From positions 1 through 64,000 of the forward strand of contig NZ_UEFQ01000029.1 in assembly GCF_900489465.1 (NCBI RefSeq): DNA of 64,000 bases, written 5' to 3'. Below the pieces are notes generated by a model. The model did not search any database, was not told the DNA's origin, and saw nothing but the letters and a program-made list of their open reading frames with translations. Of this stretch, positions 8,616 to 18,286 are shown piece by piece; positions within the stretch are counted from its first letter, which is position 1; each line of letters opens with the position of its first letter. Origin of the DNA: Aequorivita sp. CIP111184 (GTDB lineage: Bacteria > Bacteroidota > Bacteroidia > Flavobacteriales > Flavobacteriaceae). Made by a program: the position numbers and the translations under genes.

Positions 8616-10523
8616 TTATTGATTGTGAACAATAGCTTTATAGTCTATTGCAATATCTTCCGAAGTCATTAGTTTCACTAAATAGACACCATCACTTAAG
8701 TTACCGGTGTAGAAACTGTATTTGTTATTATCACCCAAGTTTGATTCGGAGATCACCAATTTACCGCTCATATCATATACTAAAGCAGTTTTAATGGTAT
8801 AGCCTTCTGGGTTGCCAACTTCCAATTGTTGTTGTGGATTGTTTTGGAAAAAAGTTACGTTTTCACGAACAACCACTGTTCTTTCCAATTCAGTTTTAGG
8901 TATATCACTCTTAATATTCGGATTGCGGAAAACGATAAAGAATCTGTTGTCATAAGTACCCGCTGGCAGAGTTAGAGTAGGTCGAGTAGTAGCTGCTAAG
9001 CCTAACTCTTTATAAGTATTTTCTTGGTTGTCAAAAAGATAAGCATGTTGATATGGTTTTTTAATCTCTTCTTGAACGCGCAATGCTATATTCGTTTGTT
9101 TATTTAATTTAAAAGCGATTGGCACTTGTTTGTATTTATTATACTTTATTCCGTTTATAACATATGGTTTACGGTTATTGTCATTGCCTATAGGAAAATA
9201 CGCGTCCGTTTTTAAATCTTGTGCGCTTAACCCATCTAGACCGCGATCATAGCCATCTGTTGCTTGGTCATAAAACGCTAATACCATATCTCTGGTTACT
9301 GCATCATCAAAAACGGTCCATAAACGCATCATTGGCGTACGATAATCTACTGTTCCTGTTGTTTCTGAATCAGTTGATAAAGTTGGGGTTCCATTTAGGT
9401 TTTCTTCAGTTGCGGTATTATCAACAATGTTTGGCCTTTGAAAAACCGAACCATTTGCTAGACCTTCTCTTACAAATACTCTATGTAAGTTTTTAATGGT
9501 AATAAAACCAACAGCATCACCCACAAGCATAATACCTTGTCCGACTGGAGCAAACCGTTTACCTTGAACAGCGGACGGTGTACTTCCTGGAGGGGAAGTT
9601 CCTCCCCCTGAAGTGTATATTCTAAAAGGTGAGGAAGTATAAATACCCATATTGTTTCCATTAGAAGGATCGTTATCCGTATCTTCTGGGCCTACAGCAT
9701 ATACTCCATATCCAAAGGGCTTTCCACTATAATTATGGGACCCAACACTTCTGTCTTCATCATAATACCAAAACGTTTTAAGTTCAGTATTGTCTGAATC
9801 GTAAAAAAGTTTGTTAAGGTCTAAAGCAGAAGGATAAGGGTTTCCGGAAAGTGTCATTAAATCAATACCTACTGGAATATTAAAATCACCACTGTTGGGT
9901 CTTCCTCTAAAATCATAGTTAAAGTTGTCACCCGGTAAATAGTTGCCAACTCCTTTCATAGTATAGCCAAATCCTGGAGGTGCACTATTGCCTCCGTTAA
10001 TTCTTCTATAATGGCTTTCTATCTCCGTACCGGGAGTTTCAAAAGTATATAACCATCTCGTAGAAACGGTAAAGGGACTCAAAATGCCATCAGGTCCAGT
10101 TGTGGTTAGTGCCAATGTTGCAGATGTGGCAGATGTTGGTTGATATACGCTACCAATACCAAAATTCGTATTACCTATGCTCGACCCAATAACTGTGTTA
10201 CCAATTGGAGAACACCATAAATAATATCCCCATCTATTAGTCTCAAGCGTATTTTGCTGTACTGAAAGCTGACCATTACCAGTATTTGTAGACGCAACTC
10301 CAGACTGTATTAATTGTCCATTGTTGCGAAGGTAGATACTTGCTTCTGTATTACTTGGGCCACTAGGATTTCTGGTCAGATTTATTTCGTTCTTTACATA
10401 AAGTACTTGATCATTCACATAGACATATGAATCAGCACCAGCAGTAGTGGGCTTCACGGTTAATTGAGCAAAAGCGCCAAAAGATGTTAAAAGTAATGTA
10501 GAAAAGAGTAGTAGGTTTTTCAT
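8616..10523 (-). CDS. Large T9SS-exported surface protein with C-terminal sorting domain
   Basis: A 635-residue protein. It has a signal peptide (LLFSTLLLTSFGAFAQ, residues 1-19), a long Thr/Ser/Asn/Gly-rich beta region without recognisable catalytic motifs, and a C-terminal module (about residues 560-635: TFFQNNPQQQLEV, VYDMSGKLV, LSDGVYLVKLMT). The C-terminal module resembles the T9SS sorting domains of type A or type C; the latter may fit better because the YPNP box is missing. The protein is probably secreted and anchored or released at the surface. It is monocistronic, convergent with rocD and divergent from the Smr gene. Confidence 0.75.
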   Translation of the reverse strand: MKNLLLFSTLLLTSFGAFAQLTVKPTTAGADSYVYVNDQVLYVKNEINLTRNPSGPSNTEASIYLRNNGQLIQSGVASTNTGNGQLSVQQNTLETNRWGYYLWCSPIGNTVIGSSIGNTNFGIGSVYQPTSATSATLALTTTGPDGILSPFTVSTRWLYTFETPGTEIESHYRRINGGNSAPPGFGYTMKGVGNYLPGDNFNYDFRGRPNSGDFNIPVGIDLMTLSGNPYPSALDLNKLFYDSDNTELKTFWYYDEDRSVGSHNYSGKPFGYGVYAVGPEDTDNDPSNGNNMGIYTSSPFRIYTSGGGTSPPGSTPSAVQGKRFAPVGQGIMLVGDAVGFITIKNLHRVFVREGLANGSVFQRPNIVDNTATEENLNGTPTLSTDSETTGTVDYRTPMMRLWTVFDDAVTRDMVLAFYDQATDGYDRGLDGLSAQDLKTDAYFPIGNDNNRKPYVINGIKYNKYKQVPIAFKLNKQTNIALRVQEEIKKPYQHAYLFDNQENTYKELGLAATTRPTLTLPAGTYDNRFFIVFRNPNIKSDIPKTELERTVVVRENVTFFQNNPQQQLEVGNPEGYTIKTALVYDMSGKLVISESNLGDNNKYSFYTGNLSDGVYLVKLMTSEDIAIDYKAIVHNQ

Positions 10524-10717
10524 ATTTTTACGGTTTATAAAAGCATTTGATGTGGGGCAACAAACCTTTTTAGAAGGCTTAAATTTAAAAATAAAAAATT
10601 AATATGCATATTATAAGTTACAAAAATACGCAAATTTTTCGTTTTTAGAGGTTTAGCCCCTATAATTCGTGCCTAAGGAAGGATTTTTTTAATTATAAAA
10701 AATAAAGTAATTTTTTT

Positions 10718-11266
10718 ATGGAGAAAGGTGATAAGGTTTCAGTGCTTGATGATGCCATATCTGGCGTGGTTACTGCTGTGAAAGGTAATGATGTAACTAT
10801 ATTAACAACAGATGGTTTTGAGTTGGATTTCTTAAAAAATGAACTTATCATCATGGATGGTTCTCTTTCAAAAAGAGAACTGGCACAGATGGATGTTTCT
10901 TCTATAATTTCTGAAAAAGAGCAAAAAAAACCTGGAAAAACCCAACGTATAAAGCCAAAGGAGCGAAGCTTGCCGCCTATGGAGGTAGATTTGCACATAA
11001 ATCAATTAGTGCCAAAAACCCGCGGGCTGAACAATTATGAAATGCTCACCATTCAGCTTGATGCTGCAAAAGGGCAGTTAGATTTTGCTATTTCAAAACG
11101 TATTCAAAAAGTGGTTTTTATACACGGTGTGGGTGAAGGCGTTTTGCGCACGGAACTGGAATATCTTTTTAACCGCTACGACAATGTAAAGTTCTATGAT
11201 GCCGATTTTCAAAAATACGGTCGTGGTGCGACCGAAGTTTATATTTTTCAGAATAGTGGTAATTAG
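10718..11266 (+). CDS. Smr domain-containing protein
   Basis: A 182-residue cytoplasmic protein. Residues 1-50 form a small beta-barrel-like segment (GDKVSVLDDAISGVVTAV). Residues 85-180 are an Smr domain, with the DLH motif in EVDLHINQL and the HGVGEGVLR loop typical of MutS2/Smr nucleases. Smr domains cut nucleic acids or act on stalled ribosomes. This short form lacks the MutS ATPase core, so it is not a mismatch-repair MutS. The substrate is unknown. Degenerate 7-bp repeats follow the stop codon. Confidence 0.8.
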   Translation: MEKGDKVSVLDDAISGVVTAVKGNDVTILTTDGFELDFLKNELIIMDGSLSKRELAQMDVSSIISEKEQKKPGKTQRIKPKERSLPPMEVDLHINQLVPKTRGLNNYEMLTIQLDAAKGQLDFAISKRIQKVVFIHGVGEGVLRTELEYLFNRYDNVKFYDADFQKYGRGATEVYIFQNSGN

Positions 11267-11271
11267 AATTT

Positions 11272-11306
11272 AGTAGTTAGTAGTGAGAAGTGAGTATTTG
11301 GTAGTG
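11272..11306 (+). repeat. Degenerate heptamer repeat (consensus AGTAGTG)
   Basis: Five consecutive 7-nt units, AGTAGTT, AGTAGTG, AGAAGTG, AGTATTT and GGTAGTG, start 5 nt after the stop codon of the Smr gene. They resemble the perfect AGTATTG array after aroQ at 26187-26226. Confidence 0.55.
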
Positions 11307-11429
11307 TGGGAGCCTTTTGTTTTTAAGAAAACCAAATTAAATATAGACTCAAGTAGTTCTAATAATTTCTATAATTGTTTCTTTCAGTTTGTCCTATGCC
11401 AAACAAATTCCCACTAATTGATACTTAAT

Positions 11430-12317
11430 TTATAATTCCGGTCTAATTGTTTTGTCTTTAGTTTCCACGTTTTCAATAGTCCCCATAGTCAGTGTTTCCT
11501 GAGTAATTTCCTCTTCACCATTTATTAGCACCACATTTTTCAGGGTAATTTTAACGCTTTTAAAAATTTTATAAGTGTGAACGCGGTATTGGGTGATTTC
11601 ATACGTTTCAGACACAGCGGGATTCAAATAATCTGGCCCTACTGAAGTATCTGAAACATCATTGGTGGGGTCTAAGTCCATGTCTTTGTCTTCGTCACGG
11701 GTTAGTACATTGTCGTTGTCATCATCAGCGTCAAGATAATCGGGGATTCCATCGCCATCGGTATCTTTAGGGTTTGTAAAGGGATCGTTATCACCATCAG
11801 CATTTTCAGTGTCCAGCTCCCTTGCCGTAGGTACGTTATCTCCATCATCATCCAAATCATAAATATTTGGAAGTCCATCGCCATCGGTATCTCCATTAAA
11901 CTCTTTTTCTTCGGGCACGCCATCATTGTCATCATAAACAAAGGTTGTTGCAAATTCAGCTGTACCGGAGGCGGCGAGATAATCTACCGTTACGTTTGGC
12001 GATGTAGGCGGGATGCTACTGCAAAAATAGGTGGTGCCCAAAATACCGTCATAAGTTCTGTAGTTTACAAAATTTGTAGTGCCATTCAAAATATAGGATT
12101 TGGTTTCTGCGGTTTTATAAATGCTATCCGTAACACCCAATTTTAAGGAAAGGCTTTCCAGTGCTTCCGGGTTCACTTTATAAAAAACATAATTACCAAC
12201 ATTGCCGCACGATTTTAATTCGGCATCGTCAAAATTAAAAGTTGTTACAATAATATCGCCGTCATTGCAGCTATGCAAAATGAGGGAAACTATAAAAAGG
12301 AAAAGAATTTTTTTCAT
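11430..12317 (-). CDS. Lipoprotein with thrombospondin type 3-like Ca-binding repeats
   Basis: A 295-residue protein. The lipoprotein signal ends LILHSC with the Cys at residue 17. The central region (about residues 125-225) has repeated Asp-rich loops such as DTDGDGLPNIYDLDDDGD and DTDGDGIPDYLDADDD, the thrombospondin type 3/DxDxDG pattern that binds Ca2+ in extracellular proteins. Flanking parts are beta-rich and unassigned. It is probably anchored in the outer membrane. It is monocistronic and convergent with the Smr gene. Confidence 0.75.
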   Translation of the reverse strand: MKKILFLFIVSLILHSCNDGDIIVTTFNFDDAELKSCGNVGNYVFYKVNPEALESLSLKLGVTDSIYKTAETKSYILNGTTNFVNYRTYDGILGTTYFCSSIPPTSPNVTVDYLAASGTAEFATTFVYDDNDGVPEEKEFNGDTDGDGLPNIYDLDDDGDNVPTARELDTENADGDNDPFTNPKDTDGDGIPDYLDADDDNDNVLTRDEDKDMDLDPTNDVSDTSVGPDYLNPAVSETYEITQYRVHTYKIFKSVKITLKNVVLINGEEEITQETLTMGTIENVETKDKTIRPEL

Positions 12318-12395
12318 CGTAAATTAAAATCATCAACGGTTACAAAGTAACGCATTTCTTTTTAACTGAAACGCCGGCAAAACTGTTTTAATATG

Positions 12396-12403
12396 TATTT
12401 TTG
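12396..12403 (+). promoter_or_regulatory. -10 element (TATTTTTG) of the cysteine desulfurase gene
   Basis: A perfect TAnnTTTG lies about 80 nt before the ATG at 12485. The leader between them contains the small GGAG/CTCC hairpin at 12418-12434. Confidence 0.5.
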
Positions 12404-12484
12404 CCAACCATAATTACGGAGTAGAATTTGCTCCAAATGTAATAGAACTCGGATGCTACCCGTTTTTTATGAAAAATTTTGTCA

Positions 12485-13630
12485 ATGAAGAAAGTTTATT
12501 TTGATAGTGCGGCAACTACGCAACTTAGAAGTGAAGTAATCACTTGTATTACTGAAGTTTTAAAAACTGAATATGGAAATCCCTCATCTACACATTCTTA
12601 CGGTAGGTCTTCCAAATCATTACTTGAAAACGCCAGAAAGGATGTTGCAAAGATATTAAATGTAAGCGCAAGTGAAATTATTTTCACTTCTGGAGGCACT
12701 GAGGCTGATAATCTCATACTTATTAGCGCAGTTCGCGACTTGGGCGTAAAGCGTATTATTTCGAGTAAAATAGAGCATCATGCTGTGTTGCATACTTTAG
12801 AATTCCTTCAAAAAGAATACAATATTCAAGTAGATTTTGTAAAACTGAATGATTGTGGACACGTGGACCATGAAAATTTGGAAAGTTTATTGTCAGCTAC
12901 TTCGGAAAAAACATTAGTAAGCTTGATGCACGTGAACAATGAAGTGGGTAATGTATTAGATATAAAGGGAACGGCGTTGCTTTGTAAAAAATATAAAGCA
13001 CTATTCCATAGTGATACAGTTCAGTCCGTCGGCCATTTTGAACTTGATTTCAAGGAAATACCTATAGATTTTGCAGCTGCTGCGGGACATAAATTCCATG
13101 GGCCAAAGGGAGCGGGATTTGCTTTTATACGTAAGAATTCTGGGCTTCGGTCTCTAATTCATGGCGGAGAACAGGAAAGAGGTCTCCGTGCTGGAACTGA
13201 AGCTGTTTACGCAATAGCGGGGATGGTAGAAGCTTTAAAATTATCCTATCAAAATCTTGAAAACGAAAGAAAATATATAACTGAGCTGAAAAGTTATTTC
13301 AAGGAACAGCTTTCCAAAAATATTCTAGGTGTGAAATTTAACGGCAGCTGTGGTGATAATACAAGCAGCACGTATACCTTATTAAATGTTTGTTTGCCTA
13401 TTTCTCCAGAAAAAGCAACGTTACTTTTGTTTCAATTGGATTTAAAGGGTATTGCCTGTTCTAAAGGTAGTGCTTGCCAGAGTGGGGCTGAAGGAGGTTC
13501 GCATGTTTTGAGTGCTATCCTTTCCGAAGAAGATCTTCAAAAACCATCCATTCGTTTTTCATTTTCCAGTTTCAACAAAAAGGAAGAAGTTGATTATTTG
13601 GTGGAAGTACTGAAAGAGTTTATTGGTTAG
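12485..13630 (+). CDS. Cysteine desulfurase (NifS/IscS-like, class V aminotransferase)
   Basis: A 381-residue PLP enzyme that removes sulfur from cysteine as an enzyme persulfide for Fe-S cluster assembly or tRNA thiolation. YFDSAATTQLR is at the N terminus. The PLP Lys is K203 in AGHKFHGPKGAGF, and the persulfide Cys is C331 in GSACQSG, in the long loop typical of the IscS/NifS group. The annotated start is the ATG at 12485; a TTG two codons upstream is less likely. It is monocistronic and no other isc or suf genes are in the window, so its exact sulfur acceptor is open. Confidence 0.9.
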   Translation: MKKVYFDSAATTQLRSEVITCITEVLKTEYGNPSSTHSYGRSSKSLLENARKDVAKILNVSASEIIFTSGGTEADNLILISAVRDLGVKRIISSKIEHHAVLHTLEFLQKEYNIQVDFVKLNDCGHVDHENLESLLSATSEKTLVSLMHVNNEVGNVLDIKGTALLCKKYKALFHSDTVQSVGHFELDFKEIPIDFAAAAGHKFHGPKGAGFAFIRKNSGLRSLIHGGEQERGLRAGTEAVYAIAGMVEALKLSYQNLENERKYITELKSYFKEQLSKNILGVKFNGSCGDNTSSTYTLLNVCLPISPEKATLLLFQLDLKGIACSKGSACQSGAEGGSHVLSAILSEEDLQKPSIRFSFSSFNKKEEVDYLVEVLKEFIG

Positions 13631-13675
13631 TTTCTGTATTGAGTATTCATTTTACCAACTTAGAAACTAGAACCA

Positions 13676-16141
13676 TTAAAACCTGGAAGTAATTTTCACG
13701 TTGAAAACACGGGGCGATAAATAGTTTGGAATAGAGTATTGCACTTTGGTGTAAACGTCCCTTACAAATGTATTTGTAATAGAGTTCTGCACATCAAAAA
13801 TATTGAATATCTCTGCGCCAATAGTTAGTTCCTTAAACGGTTTTAACCAACCACTTTCCCTTAGTTTTGTGTCATCCACAATTACATAACTCACGCCAAG
13901 ATCGGCACGCTTGTAATCTGGCAAACGTACTTGATATTTGTACGGATCTGCATAACTGGGCGAACCACCGGGAAGACCCGTATTGTAGGTAAGGTTTAGG
14001 TACATTTTAAGAGAAGGAATAACTTTCACATAATCCTGAAAAAGCATTCCAAACTTCAAACGTTGATCTGTTGGGCGAAAGATGTAGCCTTGGTCTTCAA
14101 TATTTTCCTCAGTCTTTAAATATCCGAAACTCAACCAGCTTTCAGTGCCTGGAACAAATTCACCAGCCAAACGTAAATCAAGTCCGTACGCATAGGCAAC
14201 AGCATTGTTTGTGGCGCGGTAACGAATGCGGACGTTTTCTAAAGTATAAGGGTTTACATCGGTTAAATTCTTGTAATATATTTCAGAATTTAGTCGAAAC
14301 GCACGGTCCCACATTTTAAAACTGTAGTCGTTTCCGAAAACAATGTGAATTGATTTCTGCGCTTTTACACCCGGACGAACTGTTCCCGAGGAATCGCGTA
14401 ATTCCCTATAAAAAGGAGGTTGGTGATAAACCCCACCGGAAAGACGGAAAAGCATATCCATTTCCCAATCTGGTTTTAAGGATACCTGTGCTCTTGGGCT
14501 GAAAACAGTTTGTGTTGTACTTGTTATATCTTTTCCGCTTACGGTCCAGTTATGGGCACGAACACCTGCGTTTAGCCACAAATCACTACTGCCAAGACTT
14601 GTTTTTCTGCTCCATTGTGCGTAACCCGAAATTCGGTCTATTTGCGCATCGTTAATTGCGCGAACATTGGTATAGGGTTCAATGGGAGAAGAATATGGTT
14701 CGTAAGGTTGGTTGTTTGGTGAAAAGATAGGAGGGCGTATTGAAAATCCTGCCGAGTCAATTACTTCATACTCCTGCACACGATCACGAATATCTTCGCG
14801 TGTGTATTTAATGCCGTACTCAATATTATTTTCTTCAATATTCAAATTTCCTTTGTGTTCTAAATTCAGAATCAAGGCGTCTAAGTCATTTCTGGCGTGC
14901 GTAAGTTGTCCACCAATGCCTTCGGTAAATTCCACTTCGCCTAAATTTTCGTCACCAATACTGGTGTTTACTTGCCCCAAACGGTATTCGGCTAAAATAT
15001 CATAATATTCCTGTTCTGTGGTTTGGTATAAGGAAGCAATAAATTTTGCGGTATAATTGTCTGAAACTACCCAAGTAGATTTTAGTGCGCCAAAGTAGGT
15101 GTTGTATCGGTCTTCCTCCCGGCCTTCGTAAAATACGAGTAGTGCGATTGGATCAGTAATAGTCCCAAAATTTGTTTGACGGGTTAGTGGTCTATAATTG
15201 TATTCGTTTATTGAAACATTCCCCAAAAAGCTAAGCTCAAATTTATTTGTGAATTTATAAGTAAGATAAGTTTGCGCATCGGCAAATTTTGGTCTGTAGT
15301 TAGTTTCGGTCTCTTTGGCGTTTACCAAAAGACTATTGTCGCGATAGCGAAGACCAACAATTCCAGAAAAGCGTCCATTTTTAGAAATACCTTCCACAGA
15401 ACCGCTTGCGCCTAAAAGACTTAAATCTAAGGAAGCTCCAAAATCAACGGGCCGGCGATAGGTAATATCCAAAACGGAAGAAAGTTTGTCGCCATATTTT
15501 GCTTGAAATCCACCTGCGGAAAAATCAACATTGCTGGTCAGGTCACTATTTACAAAGCTTAAACCTTCCTGTTGTCCACTTCTAATAAGGAAAGGACGAT
15601 ATACTTCAATTTCATTTACATATACAAGATTTTCATCATAGTTTCCACCACGAACAGCATACTGTGTGCTCAACTCGTCATTCCCGTTAACCCCGGGAAG
15701 CGATTTCAGTAGGTTTTCTACACCCGCGTTTGCACCCACCATTTTTCGAATCACTTCCGGCTGAATACTAACTAGGCCCTCAATGCGTCTATTTTCCCTA
15801 CCAGATATTACTACTTCGGGAATTTGCTCAACATCAATTTTTAAAACTGGGTTTAGTTCATAATCCTCGTTTGGACTTAAGTTGAAACGCAGTTTTGCAA
15901 ACTTATGACCTACGTGTGAAAAGGTTACTATAACCTCTTGATTGGAAGGTATTTCCAGTAGATAATATCCGTTAAAGTCTGAAATTGTTCCAATGTCATC
16001 GTAAGTCACGTTTACTCCAGAAAGTGGCGTGTTGTTTTCGTCCAATATCACTCCTCGTATTGTAGCTTTTTGAGCAAATACAACGGTAGCGAAGAAAAAG
16101 AAAAGGAATGCAAGCGGTAGTTTAATTGTTTTCAAAAGCAA
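13676..16141 (-). CDS. TonB-dependent outer-membrane receptor with carboxypeptidase-like domain
   Basis: An 821-residue protein. It has a signal peptide (residues 1-23), a carboxypeptidase-like regulatory domain (about residues 25-110: IRGVILDENNTPLSGVNV), a plug domain (about 125-230: LLKSLPGVNGNDELSTQYAVRGGNYDENLVYVNEIEV) and a 22-strand barrel up to the terminal aromatic residue of KITSRF. It imports a ligand using TonB energy. There is no SusD partner, so a glycan utilisation locus is unlikely. It starts 3 nt after the stop of the M23 peptidase gene, so the two are co-transcribed. The ligand is unknown. Confidence 0.88.
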   Translation of the reverse strand: MLLKTIKLPLAFLFFFFATVVFAQKATIRGVILDENNTPLSGVNVTYDDIGTISDFNGYYLLEIPSNQEVIVTFSHVGHKFAKLRFNLSPNEDYELNPVLKIDVEQIPEVVISGRENRRIEGLVSIQPEVIRKMVGANAGVENLLKSLPGVNGNDELSTQYAVRGGNYDENLVYVNEIEVYRPFLIRSGQQEGLSFVNSDLTSNVDFSAGGFQAKYGDKLSSVLDITYRRPVDFGASLDLSLLGASGSVEGISKNGRFSGIVGLRYRDNSLLVNAKETETNYRPKFADAQTYLTYKFTNKFELSFLGNVSINEYNYRPLTRQTNFGTITDPIALLVFYEGREEDRYNTYFGALKSTWVVSDNYTAKFIASLYQTTEQEYYDILAEYRLGQVNTSIGDENLGEVEFTEGIGGQLTHARNDLDALILNLEHKGNLNIEENNIEYGIKYTREDIRDRVQEYEVIDSAGFSIRPPIFSPNNQPYEPYSSPIEPYTNVRAINDAQIDRISGYAQWSRKTSLGSSDLWLNAGVRAHNWTVSGKDITSTTQTVFSPRAQVSLKPDWEMDMLFRLSGGVYHQPPFYRELRDSSGTVRPGVKAQKSIHIVFGNDYSFKMWDRAFRLNSEIYYKNLTDVNPYTLENVRIRYRATNNAVAYAYGLDLRLAGEFVPGTESWLSFGYLKTEENIEDQGYIFRPTDQRLKFGMLFQDYVKVIPSLKMYLNLTYNTGLPGGSPSYADPYKYQVRLPDYKRADLGVSYVIVDDTKLRESGWLKPFKELTIGAEIFNIFDVQNSITNTFVRDVYTKVQYSIPNYLSPRVFNVKITSRF

Positions 16142-16144
16142 GGG

Positions 16145-17836
16145 TTAGGGTTGTTTTCTGAAAAATTTTGTTTCAAATGTAGCACTATTTCCAACATTAT
16201 CTATAACAATAAGTTTCAAATTATTTTCAGATTCAAGATTCACATTATCATTGAAATTATATGTTAGAACGTTTTTTTTGTAATCATATTCCATCAATAT
16301 AAATTTTCCGTTGATTGTTGCGCGATAGGAGCTTATACCACTTAGGTCATCAGTTATTTTTACTTCTAGAAAATTTTGGTTGCTGATCCATTTTCCCTCA
16401 GAAAAATTAACTGATTTTATTTTTGGCGGCGTGGTGTCTGCGGCAACTGTATAATCTCCAAAGGTTCTAGTTTTACCAGTTAGTTTGTCGCCATTGCGGG
16501 TAGTGGAGTTGTAATAGGGCACGCCTCTATAATTTAATCTCCCAATATAAAGTTTGTCTTTGTCAGCTTCATTATAAGCTGAAATATCTGCAGTGATTGA
16601 AATATTAGTATGGATAGGAATTACATCTTCATGAAATTTGAGGGTGTCACCTTTGGCTTCAATATTTAAATAGGTGTCTTCATATAAACTATTTGCAGAA
16701 ATATATATACTGAACTTTCCTTTTGTTATGGAAGTGGCGTGATCTGCATAAATATAGTCATCGGTCTTTTCTTCTTTTTTTGGATCCAATATTTCAAGGT
16801 TTTTTCCATCAATGGGGATGGAAACCAAAATACTATTTCCTTTAAAATCGTCAACTTCAATAGTGTAAATTGAATTGAGGCTATCTGCCACTGTGACAAA
16901 CCCATTTTCGTCCTCTTTAGTAATAATGCTCAACGGATTATTTTTTTCTCTGAAAAGCTTTTGAACCATACTTTTATTGGTTTCGTAATAGTTGTAATCT
17001 GTATAGCGGTTTAAATAGCGTGTTTCGGAGAAGGAGAATTTGTTAAATAATACTTCAAACTTTTCTGTGCCATTATAGGTTGTCTTTATTTTATAGGAAC
17101 CGTTTTTATTTGAAGCCCCATTTTGCTGGTCATACGTAGTGATTCCAAAACCAATTTTTCCAAAAGCAGTAAGACTTTCGGATTTATAACTGCCGTCTTT
17201 TTGTTTTGTAAGCCTTAATTTTGTTCTGTTTTGGCTTTGGTTTATTTGGGCATCCTCACTTATAGGATACGCAAATAACGCACTGATTATTGGTGTTTTT
17301 GTGTCTGGAATTTCTAATCCAAAAAGAAGTGGGTTCATTGGCCGCTGGGAAGAATCGCGAATTTCAAAATGCAAATGCGGGCCGCCACTGCCACCGGTAT
17401 TTCCGGAATAGGCAATTATATCTCCTTTTTTTACGGGCAAAAGTGTTTTATCTGGAAAAAGTTCCAATTCAAAAGTTTCTTTTTTGTATTGGGTGTCTTT
17501 TACATATTTTTCAATTTCGCCGGCATAACTGCGCAAGTGTCCATAAACAGTCGTGTAACCGTTTGGGTGAAGAATATAAAGAGCCTTACCATAACCATAA
17601 TGCTGTACTTGTATGCGGCTAACGTAACCATCGGCTGGAGCATATACAGGAAGTCCTTCTTTTTGCTGTGTTTTTAAATCGAGGCCACTGTGAAAATGAT
17701 TAGCGCGCATTTCGCCAAAATTACCCGCCAACACTAAATCAATATCTAGTGGGTTCGAAAAATAATCGGTTGGAATATCTGTCTGTGATTGTACAATACC
17801 TCCCCAAAAAAGGAGCAACATAAAAATTTTATTCAT
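16145..17836 (-). CDS. M23 family (LytM-type) metallopeptidase
   Basis: A 563-residue exported protein. The signal peptide is about residues 1-18 (MLLLFWGGIVQSQ). The M23 domain covers about residues 35-165, with zinc ligands H49 and D53 (HFHSGLD) and the motif GNTGGSGGPHLHFEIRD (H154, H156). It likely cleaves peptidoglycan cross-links or acts as an envelope peptidase. Residues 170-563 are a long beta-rich region ending in an Ig-like segment. The start is MNKIFML at 17836; upstream in-frame codons are not signal-peptide-like. It is the first gene of an operon with the TonB-dependent receptor. Confidence 0.85.
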   Translation of the reverse strand: MNKIFMLLLFWGGIVQSQTDIPTDYFSNPLDIDLVLAGNFGEMRANHFHSGLDLKTQQKEGLPVYAPADGYVSRIQVQHYGYGKALYILHPNGYTTVYGHLRSYAGEIEKYVKDTQYKKETFELELFPDKTLLPVKKGDIIAYSGNTGGSGGPHLHFEIRDSSQRPMNPLLFGLEIPDTKTPIISALFAYPISEDAQINQSQNRTKLRLTKQKDGSYKSESLTAFGKIGFGITTYDQQNGASNKNGSYKIKTTYNGTEKFEVLFNKFSFSETRYLNRYTDYNYYETNKSMVQKLFREKNNPLSIITKEDENGFVTVADSLNSIYTIEVDDFKGNSILVSIPIDGKNLEILDPKKEEKTDDYIYADHATSITKGKFSIYISANSLYEDTYLNIEAKGDTLKFHEDVIPIHTNISITADISAYNEADKDKLYIGRLNYRGVPYYNSTTRNGDKLTGKTRTFGDYTVAADTTPPKIKSVNFSEGKWISNQNFLEVKITDDLSGISSYRATINGKFILMEYDYKKNVLTYNFNDNVNLESENNLKLIVIDNVGNSATFETKFFRKQP

Positions 17837-17985
17837 AGGGCAAAAATAAGAATACACTATAACTAAATGGAGGGAGAGGCAATTTATTGTGTGTAAAATT
17901 CAATATTAAAAAAATAATGGAAAACTATTTGCTTATTAGGTATGGTATGCTAACTTTGTGAAAGAAGTATTGAATATAAAGTTTA

Positions 17986-18276
17986 ATGAGTAATCTTTCT
18001 GAAATAGTTGATTCTCTTGAAAATAGGATTAGCAAACTGCTCAACAGGCACGAAAAATTAAAAAAGGCTAATGCGGAATTGGAAGAAGAAGTCGCCGTTT
18101 TAAAAACGAACCAGCAAAAAATTCAAAAAGAAATTGAAATTTGGAGCGAAAAGTGCAATTCATTAAAGTTAGCAAATTCAATGCTTGGCAGCGACCAGCA
18201 TAAACGAGAAACTAAACTCAAGATAAACGCTCTCATTCGGGAAATTGACCAGTGCATTACCCAACTTTCCGAATAA
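17986..18276 (+). CDS. Short coiled-coil protein upstream of zapA
   Basis: A 96-residue protein with almost continuous coiled-coil heptads between residues 5 and 95 (VDSLENRISKLLNRHEKL, AELEEEVAVLKTNQQKI). It has no signal or membrane segment. It lies 10 nt before the zapA ATG. Its size, coiled coil and position suggest a ZapB-like divisome accessory partner of ZapA, but this rests on context. Confidence 0.65.
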   Translation: MSNLSEIVDSLENRISKLLNRHEKLKKANAELEEEVAVLKTNQQKIQKEIEIWSEKCNSLKLANSMLGSDQHKRETKLKINALIREIDQCITQLSE

Positions 18277-18286
18277 AAATATAACA

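Noticed and set aside
12404-12484. Riboswitch in the cysteine desulfurase leader
   Set aside because: Only a 4-bp hairpin and a weak CGG/CCG hairpin were found, with no motif of a known riboswitch class.
13628-13669. Terminator between the desulfurase and TonB-dependent receptor genes
   Set aside because: An 8-bp inverted repeat (TAGTTTCT/AGAAACTA) with a 26-nt loop and no T-run is too weak to call.
16141-16145. SusCD-type polysaccharide utilisation locus around the TonB-dependent receptor
   Set aside because: There is no SusD gene and no glycoside hydrolase nearby; the partner is an M23 peptidase.
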